Source: Mucilaginibacter sp. OK098 (GTDB taxonomy: Bacteria; Bacteroidota; Bacteroidia; Sphingobacteriales; Sphingobacteriaceae). Taken from it: 64,000 nt of DNA. Position numbers and translations under genes: made by a program. The notes under the pieces were generated by a model, which worked only from the letters and a program-made list of their open reading frames with translations, was not told the origin of the DNA and searched no databases. Positions 52,713 to 61,424 of the stretch are shown here, piece by piece (the first letter of the stretch is position 1; every line of letters begins with the position of its first letter). The stretch covers positions 124,001 through 188,000 of the forward strand of contig NZ_FRCM01000002.1 of assembly GCF_900142915.1 (NCBI RefSeq). The letters are read 5' to 3'.

Positions 52713-53454
52713 AGACGAGCTTAAAGCAGCAAAGTCACTGGCAAACCTGGTTTTAAAACTAAGGCCAACCGCTAAAATTGTGGCACAGTTACAGAGTATT
52801 GAAAATTCGGTTGATTATCTCTCCCAAAACGAAGAACCCGACCTGATCTTTATGGATATCCAGCTTTCTGATGGTTTATCCTTCGAGATCTTTAAGTCGG
52901 TTAAAATTCAGTGCCCGGTAATATTTTGTACCGCATATGGTGAATATGCAATGGACGCTATAAAGGCTAATGGCATTGATTATTTACTAAAACCTTTTTC
53001 TGAAGAAGATTTACGGGTAGCTTTTGAAAAGGTTGAAAGCTTTAAAAATTTCTTCCAGCAAAATACCCAGCCCGATTTGGATGGATTATTAAAAAGAATG
53101 GGGCTGGATGAAGGAAAGAAAAGCTTTTTAGTTTTTAAGAACAATAAATACACCACTGTACAAACAGACCAGATAGCCTTTATCTACATCAGGAATGAGT
53201 CGGCTACCATCATGACTTTCCAGGAGCAGGAGTATGCCATTGACCAGTCGCTCGACCAGGTACAAAGTTTGCTATCAGCCAAACAATTTTTCAGGCTGAA
53301 CAGGCAATACCTGGTTAACTTTAGCGCGATTAAAGAAGTGGAGCATTATTTTTCCCGGAAGTTATTTGTTAAGCTTGTTATCCCCAGCCCTGACAAGTTA
53401 TTGATCGGGAAAGAAAAAACAAGCGGTTTTTTAAGCTGGCTTGAAGGCAGGTAG
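52693..53454 (+). CDS. LytTR-family response regulator
   Basis: 253 residues. Receiver domain with EDE (7-9), phosphorylation site Asp55 in FMDIQLSDG, Lys in YLLKPF, then a LytTR DNA-binding domain (about 150-250; IAFIYIRNESATIMTF, QFFRLNRQYLVNFSAIKEVE). LytTR proteins bind pairs of direct repeats spaced about two helical turns apart; exactly such pairs are found upstream of Ohr and DUF1223 within 5 kb. Overlaps its kinase gene by 20 bp. Confidence 0.94.
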   Translation: MKIIIIEDELKAAKSLANLVLKLRPTAKIVAQLQSIENSVDYLSQNEEPDLIFMDIQLSDGLSFEIFKSVKIQCPVIFCTAYGEYAMDAIKANGIDYLLKPFSEEDLRVAFEKVESFKNFFQQNTQPDLDGLLKRMGLDEGKKSFLVFKNNKYTTVQTDQIAFIYIRNESATIMTFQEQEYAIDQSLDQVQSLLSAKQFFRLNRQYLVNFSAIKEVEHYFSRKLFVKLVIPSPDKLLIGKEKTSGFLSWLEGR

Positions 53455-54147
53455 TTACTTCCGCAGTTTGCGATCAATAGCAAATTTGGAGACAGGCACT
53501 TTAAGGCTTGTAGTGGTTGCGGTATCAGCTGGGATCGAACCATCGGCACAAGGATGAACGGTCTGCAGATCATTTATAAGGATGGCAGTTCCAAAACCAT
53601 TCAAAAGGATAAGTAAAAAACCAACAGCCAAAATGGTGACAACAGGCTTTCCAATAAAATAGAGGTAGGTTTTTGTACCTTCTTGATTGGTAACCTTCAG
53701 TTGATTTAATAAATATACCCTATTGAATAAATCACAATAAAATCTCTTATCACTTCAAAAGCTTTGCTGGATCTATATTTATTAATAAACCTATTGTAAA
53801 TGTGATTTTATAAAAAGCAATCAACAATATTTAAAATAAAAAGATTTAGCGGCCTGAATGTCTCAGCTGTGGTATTTGGGAATTGATTCTACTAAAATTC
53901 ATTTTTTAGCACTAACTGAATCGATTACAGTAACAAGGACTAATAAATTAATAGGATATAGGATGCTTTTTGCACTCTTCATTCCACTGCCATAGATACT
54001 GTTTGTGCTAACTTATAACTAGTAACGAAAACTAAAGTATTCCTCTTAAGTCCTGAAATTAATCATTTATTAAGTTTTTTTTAATTGATGACACTTAATT
54101 TACCCTAAGATTATCCTAATCTCAAACCAATTTTAAACCTAACGTAA
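53455..54147. other. 693-bp intergenic region before third SusC gene
   Basis: Right half is AT-rich and must hold the SusC promoter. The left half contains the tRNA-like fragment listed separately. A frame continues after the LytTR stop for about 50 codons without an upstream start and was not called. Otherwise nothing. Confidence 0.5.
53521..53556 (-). pseudogene. tRNA 3'-half-like fragment
   Basis: On the minus strand ATCCTTGTGCCGATGG is followed by TTCGATCCCAGCTGATACC. This reads as anticodon-stem 3' strand, a 5-nt variable loop, T arm with TTCGATC loop and 5-bp stem (one mismatch), then a 7-nt acceptor strand. The 5' half is absent: no GGTATCA partner lies at the right distance. Best explained as a tRNA remnant, the kind left by site-specific integration at a tRNA 3' end. 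Not an active tRNA. Confidence 0.45.
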
Positions 54148-57100
54148 ATGAAAAGAATTTTATTCGCCTTTCTTTTTATGTTCGCTGTAACTATAAATAG
54201 TTACGCAACATATTTTAAAAGCACCGTAAAAAACCTGCCGCCTGTTACCGTTACCGGACAGGTAAAAGATGTGCAAGGCCTGCCAATGGCTGGTGTAAAT
54301 GTTAAAATAAAAGGAACCAGTACCGGTACACAAACCGATGTTAACGGAAAGTTCCAATTACAAGCCCCTGATGACGCCACACTTGTATTTAGTTTTTTGG
54401 GCTACGCCGAGCAAAGCGTATCCTTAAAGGGACAAACAGTATTAAACATCACTTTAGTTGAAAACGCAATTACCCTGCAAGAAGTAGTGGCTGTTGGTTA
54501 CGGTACTCAAAAAAGAAGTGAAATTACCGGATCGAGCGGTACAGTAAGTGCTAAAGAAATTGCCAAGCGGCCAATTACACAATTATCACAGGCTTTACAA
54601 GGTACAATCTCTGGTGTTTCTGTTACCGGTGCAAATGGTCAGCCGGGTTCAGGGCCCCGCGTATATATAAGGGGTGCTAACTCTATTACCGGGAACACCG
54701 AGCCATTATATGTTACCGATGGCAACATTGGCGCTGCTCCGGATGATCCGAATGACGTTGCGACAATTGAAGTTTTAAAGGATGCAGCTTCTACAGCCAT
54801 ATATGGTTCAAGAGGTTCAAATGGCGTTATATTAGTTACTACCAAATCCGGCCGTTCAGGCAAAACGCATATTGATTTTAATAGCTGGGTTCAAAACGAT
54901 CAAATGCCAAAAATGCTGGACCTGATGGGCGCTTATGATTTTGCAAGATCAGTTAATAACCAATTTGAATCAACCAACCAGGCTGATGCTTTTACACAGG
55001 AACAGCTTACCAGCTTTAAAAACAATGGAGGTGGTACTGATTGGCAAAAGGCCCTTTTCAGAAAACCCTGGGTGCAGTATTACGACCTTGCCGTTTCTGG
55101 TGGTAATGACAATGTAACATACCGGGTATCATTAGGTTACCTTGATCAGCCGGGGACTATACTTAATACCCATTATAAAAGAACAACGTTTAAATCAAAC
55201 ACAGATATTACCCTGAATAAGAAAATGGATTTGAGGGTTATCTTATCTGCATCCCTTCCTCAAAATCACAATAATAGTTATGGCGGTGGTTTGGGCGATC
55301 CGTTTAACCAGGCTGTTGAATGGGACCCCACATCCCCAATAAGAGACGCTTCGGGTGCATATATCAATCACTCAAAATATGCATCTATCCAGTTTAATCC
55401 TGTTGCGCAGGCTTTAAGCCAGGCTGATGACGGATCTGCTACGAACCTTAACGGAACGGGAACATTTACTTATCATATAATAAACGACCTTACATTTACT
55501 TCAACAGACGTTTACTCCATCGGCCAAAACTACCTGCAAAGGTTATATGGGCCCGGAACAAGTCAGTATGACTCCGGCGCAGGTTACATTAATAATGAAA
55601 CAACTAAGTCTCATAGTTATTTAAGCAGTAATTTCCTTACTTACAAACACAAGTTTGGCGATCATTCAATAACTGCTACCGGTTTATATGAAGTACAATC
55701 AGGTACAAGCAGTGGTTTTATAGCTACATCCAAAGGCCTGTCAACTTACGGATTGGGTTATTATAACTTAGGTCTGGGTAACTCTCAGCAAACCAGTTCC
55801 GGTTATACTGCAGATGCCCTGGTATCCTATTTAGCGAGGGTTAACTATTCTTATAAAGATAAATATTTCCTTACAGCAAGTGTTCGTACAGACGGATCTT
55901 CACATTTGATCCAAAAGTACAGTACATTCCCTTCTGTTGGGTTAAGCTGGAATGCAACTAACGAAGACTTTTTAAAAGATTCAAAAGTAATTTCTGACTT
56001 AAAAATTCGTGCAACTTATGGGCAAACCGGTAATCAAAACGTAGGCGCATATTCAACTATAGCGCAAATTGGTACCGCACCGGGACAATCGCCGGGTGCT
56101 CAGCCTGCTTATTATTACAATGGGGGTTCACCCGGTGCTGCAGGAACTCCAAGTGTAGCTACCCCATTAGGATCCGGGGTGTCAACATCGCTTAAATGGG
56201 AGGTTAAAACAGCCTATGATCTGGGTGTTGATGTTGCCTTTTTAAAGGGAAGGTTAACTTTTACGGCTGATGCCTATAAAAATAAAATCACCAATTTGTT
56301 ATATGCCTACCCTGCCCCTTATTATGATGGTGGTGGTAGCTATCAGCGTAATATTGGCAGCCTTTCAAACAATGGGGTTGAATTTTCTTTGGGAGGAACT
56401 CCGGTTTCATCGCCAAATTTCAAATGGACCACTAATTTAAATGTATCCATTAACCGTAATAAAGTAACCAACCTTGGTGGACTGGATAACCAGGTAGTAA
56501 GTGGTGGAAATAATACAGTTAACGCAATTTTAAAGGTTGGCCAGCCATTAGGCGAATTTTACGGGTATAAATTTTTAGGTACCTGGAAAACCATCGAAGC
56601 GGCAGAAGCTGCCCTATTTCACATGAAACCAGGCGATGCGAAATATGCCGACTTAAATGGCGATCATGTTTATAACTCATCTGATTATGAAACATTAGGT
56701 AATGCAACACCGAAGTTTACCTATGGGTTTATTAATGATGTATCCTATAAAAATTTCACCTTAAGCGTTATGATCCAGGGGCAGCAGGGCAGCCAGATCT
56801 TTTCTCAAACGCAGGCGTACCTGTGGGGTGGATTAGGTGATATGAAAAATGCCACAACCATACAGGCCGTACCTGAAAATTTGTGGACTCCAAATCATCA
56901 GACAGATAACCCCGCATGGAGCTCTTCAAACGTTAATTTCAACAATAGCAGCCGTTATGTGTATAATTCCAGTTATGCAAAATTAAAAAACCTGTCGCTT
57001 ACTTACCGTGTACCAGCTGAATGGTTAAAGAGAGTAAAAGTTAACAGCCTTGAGGTTTATGTAAGCGGGCAAAACCTGTTTACCATTACGCCTTATAAAG

Positions 57101-57210
57101 GATATGACCCTGAAATTGATAATGCAACAAACGCCATTACCCAGGGACAGGAATTTGGTGTAATCCCCAACCCTAAGACATATACATTTGGTATAAGACT
57201 GGGTTTGTAA
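54148..57210 (+). CDS. SusC/RagA-like TonB-dependent transporter
   Basis: 1020 residues with a signal peptide, CarboxypepD_reg-like domain (VTVTGQVKDVQGLPMAGVNV), TonB-box region LQEVVAVGYGTQKRSEITGS, plug with IRGANSITGNTEPLYVTDGN and TAIYGSRGSNGVILVTTK, and a barrel ending TYTFGIRLGL. Paired with a SusD gene 36 bp downstream. Its substrate is unclear: no glycoside hydrolase follows; instead comes the SGNH-carbamoyltransferase cassette. The divergence from the other two SusC proteins of the window argues for a distinct substrate. Confidence 0.95.
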   Translation: MKRILFAFLFMFAVTINSYATYFKSTVKNLPPVTVTGQVKDVQGLPMAGVNVKIKGTSTGTQTDVNGKFQLQAPDDATLVFSFLGYAEQSVSLKGQTVLNITLVENAITLQEVVAVGYGTQKRSEITGSSGTVSAKEIAKRPITQLSQALQGTISGVSVTGANGQPGSGPRVYIRGANSITGNTEPLYVTDGNIGAAPDDPNDVATIEVLKDAASTAIYGSRGSNGVILVTTKSGRSGKTHIDFNSWVQNDQMPKMLDLMGAYDFARSVNNQFESTNQADAFTQEQLTSFKNNGGGTDWQKALFRKPWVQYYDLAVSGGNDNVTYRVSLGYLDQPGTILNTHYKRTTFKSNTDITLNKKMDLRVILSASLPQNHNNSYGGGLGDPFNQAVEWDPTSPIRDASGAYINHSKYASIQFNPVAQALSQADDGSATNLNGTGTFTYHIINDLTFTSTDVYSIGQNYLQRLYGPGTSQYDSGAGYINNETTKSHSYLSSNFLTYKHKFGDHSITATGLYEVQSGTSSGFIATSKGLSTYGLGYYNLGLGNSQQTSSGYTADALVSYLARVNYSYKDKYFLTASVRTDGSSHLIQKYSTFPSVGLSWNATNEDFLKDSKVISDLKIRATYGQTGNQNVGAYSTIAQIGTAPGQSPGAQPAYYYNGGSPGAAGTPSVATPLGSGVSTSLKWEVKTAYDLGVDVAFLKGRLTFTADAYKNKITNLLYAYPAPYYDGGGSYQRNIGSLSNNGVEFSLGGTPVSSPNFKWTTNLNVSINRNKVTNLGGLDNQVVSGGNNTVNAILKVGQPLGEFYGYKFLGTWKTIEAAEAALFHMKPGDAKYADLNGDHVYNSSDYETLGNATPKFTYGFINDVSYKNFTLSVMIQGQQGSQIFSQTQAYLWGGLGDMKNATTIQAVPENLWTPNHQTDNPAWSSSNVNFNNSSRYVYNSSYAKLKNLSLTYRVPAEWLKRVKVNSLEVYVSGQNLFTITPYKGYDPEIDNATNAITQGQEFGVIPNPKTYTFGIRLGL

Positions 57211-57246
57211 ATTAAATTGATAACAACAACTATTAAAATATTTGAG

Positions 57247-58773
57247 ATGAAAACTAAATATTCACTACTATTTGCCTTGCTTGCTTTATTTGCGATTACG
57301 GGCTGTGTGAAACTTAAAGAGGACCCAAAAGCTACCTTAACACCGGCATCCTATTTTCAAACGCAAAACGATCTTGACGCGTCAGTTAATGCCATGTATA
57401 TTCAACTTGCCAGGGATGGCGCATGGGGATTTACCAGTAAGGAAACCTCTTATTTTGGCTCGGATGACCTAACAACCGATCCGGCCTTAAATAAGGCTGA
57501 TATGCGTGATTTTGATAAATTATCAGGCAATAGCGCAAATCAAAGTATGCTAAACCAATGGCAGGGGCCCTGGGCGGCAGTTTACCAGGCAAATAATATT
57601 ATTGCCAACTATGCTAAAGTTAATTCAACAGATGCTTTAAAAAGCGAAGCGGCAGGTCAGTGTTATTTTATAAGGGGATTATGTTATTATTACCTGGTAA
57701 GAACATTTGGCCCTTTGCCACTTGTGTTAGCTCCTCAAAGCCTGGATGCACGGCCCCCAAGAGCTGATGTTGCTTCGGTTTATGCACAAATAATAAGCGA
57801 TTTACAAACCGCCAAAAAAATGTTGGGTTCAACGCCAACCCAGGGAAGGCCAACCAGTTATTCTGCAAGTGCTTGCTTAGCTGATGTTTACTTAACCATG
57901 GCCGGCTGGCCGTTAAATCAAACCAGCAATTATGCCCTGGCGGCTGCAGAAGCCAATGTAGTTATGCAGGCAGGTGCATATAATTTAAATACACCTTACG
58001 ACCAGGTTTTTACTACTAACAATTGTTCTGAATCTATTTTTGAATTGGAATACAGTGTTGTTGGCAACTTACCTAACCGTAGTTTTGGATCTTCAAATGT
58101 CCCACTGGACGAGGTTGCCCTTAACGGAAATAGCGGGTGGGATGATGTTTACCCTGAGATAAACTTCTTTAAAAATGCGCCGGTGTGTTCAAGAACCGAT
58201 CTTACTTTTTATACTACACTTAAGTTAAGAAATGCAGATAAAGTAACCTTTACGCTTACTCCGTGGGATTCGCCGACAACACATGCGCGACACCCCTATT
58301 ACAAAAAATTCAGGGCAGGGCTTAACGGCGACGGTGTTAAAGAAACAGCTACCCAGATCATTGATATGCAGCCGAGCACTAATAAAGCGACGATTATTAT
58401 TCGTTATCCGCAGGTTTTGTTAGATTATGCGGAAGCGACTGATATGACTGGCGGCGGCCCTACCGGAGCTGGCTATGCCGCTATTAATATGGTACGTGCG
58501 CGTGCGGGCGAGACTCCGTTAACACCCGGGCTTTCCCAAACAGCATTCCGTGATGCTGTAGTAAATGAAAGAGCATATGAGTTTGCCGGCGAATTTGGCA
58601 TGCGCTGGTTTGATATTGTTCGTTTGCAATTGCTTCCGGCTGTTATTGCTGCAAGGAATCCTGTAGAAAATGCAATTCCGGGGGGAATAAATGTCGCCGA
58701 TAAATACCTGGCGCCTATTCCTTTTACTGAAATGACGCTTAATCCGCAATGGAAGCAAAATGCGGGTTATTAA
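57247..58773 (+). CDS. SusD/RagB-like outer-membrane lipoprotein
   Basis: 508 residues. ATG 57247 is preferred over 57217 because it gives a lipoprotein signal with lipobox ITGC (Cys20). SusD features: KEDPKATLTPASYFQTQNDL, YFIRGLCYYYLVRTFGPLPL, the YPQVLLDYAEATDM helix followed by INMVRARAGETPL and VNERAYEFAGEFGMRWFDIV, ending IPFTEMTLNPQWKQNAGY. Partner of the preceding SusC. It ends 46 bp before the SGNH gene on the same strand, so the locus may be a single transcript. Confidence 0.94.
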   Translation: MKTKYSLLFALLALFAITGCVKLKEDPKATLTPASYFQTQNDLDASVNAMYIQLARDGAWGFTSKETSYFGSDDLTTDPALNKADMRDFDKLSGNSANQSMLNQWQGPWAAVYQANNIIANYAKVNSTDALKSEAAGQCYFIRGLCYYYLVRTFGPLPLVLAPQSLDARPPRADVASVYAQIISDLQTAKKMLGSTPTQGRPTSYSASACLADVYLTMAGWPLNQTSNYALAAAEANVVMQAGAYNLNTPYDQVFTTNNCSESIFELEYSVVGNLPNRSFGSSNVPLDEVALNGNSGWDDVYPEINFFKNAPVCSRTDLTFYTTLKLRNADKVTFTLTPWDSPTTHARHPYYKKFRAGLNGDGVKETATQIIDMQPSTNKATIIIRYPQVLLDYAEATDMTGGGPTGAGYAAINMVRARAGETPLTPGLSQTAFRDAVVNERAYEFAGEFGMRWFDIVRLQLLPAVIAARNPVENAIPGGINVADKYLAPIPFTEMTLNPQWKQNAGY

Positions 58774-58819
58774 TTTGTACTTTAGATGTACCCGTTTTGA
58801 ACCAATGATGAGCTAATTC

Positions 58820-60865
58820 ATGTCAAAAAAATCATCACAGCCCTTAACAAAGGGGGCATCTAAAAAAAGGATAATTTTATTTAAAGGGATCAGTATTATA
58901 CTGGTCCCTTTGCTTATTTTGTTTTTATTGGAGCTGCTTTTACGAATATTCAATTACGGCAATAACTACAGCCTTTTTATTGAATATAAAGGCGATAAAG
59001 ATTACCTGGTATTTAATCCGGATGCGTCAAAAAAGTTTTTTACCGAGCAGCAAATTGCCACAAAAGGAAACAGCGAGGTATTTAAAAAGAAAAAAGACAG
59101 CAATACGGTACGAATATTTGTACTTGGGGAATCAACCACCATTGGCTATCCTTATTTTCATAATGGATCTTTCCACAGGTGGCTGCAGTATAGGCTGATA
59201 CATACCTATCCCGATAAAAATTTCGAAATAATTAACCTCTCTTTAACTGCGGTAAACTCATATACTGTACTGGATTTTGCTAAAGAAATTGTAAATTATG
59301 AACCGGATGCTGTATTGATCTATACGGGTCATAACGAATTTTATGGTGCCTTGGGAGCTGCGTCAACCCAAACCCTGGGTAGTAATCCCGGCGTTATAAA
59401 TTTTGTACTTGGACTGCGCGATTTGCGGCTGGCGCAACTGGTCATTAACCTTTACGGTGGAATAAAAAATACTTTTGGACCAGGCGGCGTAAGGCCCAGC
59501 GGCGATAGAATGCAGCTTATGGTTGCCAAACAGGAAATTCCTTATCGTTCTGATCTGTATAAAAAAGGCATCACCCAGTTTAGCGATAACATGGGCGAAA
59601 TAATGGATCTGTTTGGTAAAAAACACATTCCGCTTTTTGTAAGCAACCTGGTAAGTAATGAAAAGGATCTGAAGCCTTTTATAAGCTTTGACCCCGGGAG
59701 TAAATCGCCTGAATTTAAGGTTAGCTTAACAGCCGGGATTAATGCTTTTGCAAAAAACGATTTAAACTCAGCCATAACCTGGTTAAAAAAAGCAGATCAA
59801 TTATATAGCTCAAGCGCAGTTTGCAATTACTATTTAGGGCAAATTGCCTATAAACAAAGCGATTTTGCGAACGCTAAAAGGTACTATTTAAAAGCCAAAG
59901 ATCTGGATGGTTTAAGGTTCAGAGCACCTGAACAGTTTAATGAAATATTGGCGGGTTTATGTAATAAATATCCCGGAACACACCTTGTTGATACCAAGGC
60001 TGCTTTTGAGAACGTTGCTGGCAATCATATTATAGGCGATGAGTTAACGGTAGACCACGTTCATCCCAATTTAAAAGGGTTTGCAATAATGTCTGATGTG
60101 TTTTATGAAGCCATTAAACAATCCCGGGTTATCCCGGCGACTAATGGAAACGGGATGACATTTAAACAGTTATTACAAAAAATGCCAAAAAACTTGGTTG
60201 ATTCATTAGCAGGTGTTTACAGGGTGCTCAACCTTAAAAAGAGGTGGCCATACAATGATCTGCATGCTTTGGATGCTGTCAAAATTGAATCTAAAGAAGA
60301 AACACTTGCCTATAAGCTTGTTTTTGAGAATATAAGATGGGACAATGTAATGAACAATTTATATGAATTCTATTTAAGCAGCCATGAACTGTTGAAGGCA
60401 AGAGGTGTGCTTGAAAGTTTATCGCTGGAATATCCCGCAGATCCTGGTATTTATGAACGCATTGCCATGTTAAGCGGAGAGCTCAGGGACGATGAAAATA
60501 CTTTGTTTTATTTCAAAAAATCATTTAACCTGGCGCCTACTTTTAACAAAGCGCGTTATTTGTTTGTTAACTATTTAAAGATGGGGAAACCAGCTGACGC
60601 TATTAGCTATATTGACTATGCTATAAGCAATAATTCTTCCGGCTTTAACCTGGCCCCGGTTAAAAACAACACGGAACAAATTATACAATTGCAAAAGCAA
60701 TATTTAAGAGATACCACAAACACTGCTGTTTTATTGCAGATAGCAAACTCATGGGCAGGCATGGGTAATAAGGATTACGCAGTAAAGTATGCACAAAAGG
60801 TATTGAAGGCCGATCCTGAAAATAAGACAGCCTTGTTACTTCTCACACAAAATAAAAGCCAATAA
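58820..60865 (+). CDS. Membrane-anchored SGNH hydrolase with TPR C-terminus
   Basis: 681 residues. A membrane helix near residues 19-41 anchors an SGNH/GDSL-like domain with block I FVLGESTTIGYPY (Ser105), block III TGHNEF (Asn172) and block V DHVHP (Asp412 and His415), so the set is complete. The insert between them (about 310-370) has TPR-like helices, and the C-terminal third carries more TPRs (PGIYERIAMLSGEL, LLQIANSWAGMG). Possibly an O-acyl esterase or acyltransferase acting at the membrane on a polysaccharide or secondary metabolite. It begins the cassette with SxtJ, DUF5989 and carbamoyltransferase, each 2-4 bp apart. Confidence 0.88.
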   Translation: MSKKSSQPLTKGASKKRIILFKGISIILVPLLILFLLELLLRIFNYGNNYSLFIEYKGDKDYLVFNPDASKKFFTEQQIATKGNSEVFKKKKDSNTVRIFVLGESTTIGYPYFHNGSFHRWLQYRLIHTYPDKNFEIINLSLTAVNSYTVLDFAKEIVNYEPDAVLIYTGHNEFYGALGAASTQTLGSNPGVINFVLGLRDLRLAQLVINLYGGIKNTFGPGGVRPSGDRMQLMVAKQEIPYRSDLYKKGITQFSDNMGEIMDLFGKKHIPLFVSNLVSNEKDLKPFISFDPGSKSPEFKVSLTAGINAFAKNDLNSAITWLKKADQLYSSSAVCNYYLGQIAYKQSDFANAKRYYLKAKDLDGLRFRAPEQFNEILAGLCNKYPGTHLVDTKAAFENVAGNHIIGDELTVDHVHPNLKGFAIMSDVFYEAIKQSRVIPATNGNGMTFKQLLQKMPKNLVDSLAGVYRVLNLKKRWPYNDLHALDAVKIESKEETLAYKLVFENIRWDNVMNNLYEFYLSSHELLKARGVLESLSLEYPADPGIYERIAMLSGELRDDENTLFYFKKSFNLAPTFNKARYLFVNYLKMGKPADAISYIDYAISNNSSGFNLAPVKNNTEQIIQLQKQYLRDTTNTAVLLQIANSWAGMGNKDYAVKYAQKVLKADPENKTALLLLTQNKSQ

Positions 60866-60869
60866 ATAA

Positions 60870-61268
60870 ATGAAAATAGCTAAAAAGTTTTCATCCAGAA
60901 TCTCCAAAAAGCAATGCATGGAGTTTGGCCAGGTTGCAACCCTGCTCGTTTTAATTTTTGCGCTGCATTATAAAAATGATCATTGGGTTGCTGCAGCATT
61001 TGTGCTGATACTGGTTACTATTATTTTACCGATCGTTTTTTATCCATTTGCTGTTGTTTGGTTTGGCTTGTCTGAATTATTAAGTATAGTGAGCCCGGCA
61101 ATAATATTGACACTTATATTTTTTTTAATTGTAACCCCTGTAGGGTTAATCAGAAGACTTTTAGGAAAGGATAATATGCAACTAAAGCAATTCAAAAAAA
61201 ACAGGCAATCTGTTATGATTGACAGGAATCATTTATACACAAAATCTGATCTTTTACATACATTTTAA
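60870..61268 (+). CDS. SxtJ-family small membrane protein
   Basis: 132 residues, three predicted membrane helices (about 19-36, 40-65, 71-93), then a basic tail (LKQFKKNRQSVMIDRNHLY). Begins MKIAKKFSSRISKKQCMEFG. Matches the SxtJ type, first named from the cyanobacterial saxitoxin cluster and found in many genomes next to a carbamoyltransferase; function unknown. It starts 4 bp after the SGNH gene and ends 4 bp before the DUF5989 gene. Confidence 0.83.
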   Translation: MKIAKKFSSRISKKQCMEFGQVATLLVLIFALHYKNDHWVAAAFVLILVTIILPIVFYPFAVVWFGLSELLSIVSPAIILTLIFFLIVTPVGLIRRLLGKDNMQLKQFKKNRQSVMIDRNHLYTKSDLLHTF

Positions 61269-61272
61269 GACG

Positions 61273-61422
61273 ATGGAATTTTTTAAAGAACTATTACTTT
61301 TTTTAAAGACCCGGAAAAAATTCTGGTTAATTCCGCTTGTGGTAATATTGCTGCTGTTTTCTATCCTCATCGTGTTAGCAAGTGTGCCTGCTTTAGGGCC
61401 CTTGATTTACAGCATATTTTAA
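61273..61422 (+). CDS. DUF5989 micro-membrane protein
   Basis: 49 residues. An amphipathic N-terminal segment MEFFKELLLFLKTRKKFWLI leads into one membrane helix (PLVVILLLFSILIVLASVPA). ATG 61273 is used; an upstream in-frame ATG at 61219 would overlap the previous gene and add a non-conserved stretch. DUF5989 proteins are about this size and are typically found between SxtJ and a carbamoyltransferase, corresponding in position to SxtK of saxitoxin clusters. It is 2 bp before the carbamoyltransferase. Confidence 0.83.
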   Translation: MEFFKELLLFLKTRKKFWLIPLVVILLLFSILIVLASVPALGPLIYSIF

Positions 61423-61424
61423 CA

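Noticed and set aside
53455..53613. Reading frame that continues about 53 codons after the LytTR stop codon
   Set aside because: No upstream start, no recognisable domain, and the 3' end that looked like a conserved secreted-protein tail needs a frameshift; the part at 53521 is better explained as a tRNA fragment.
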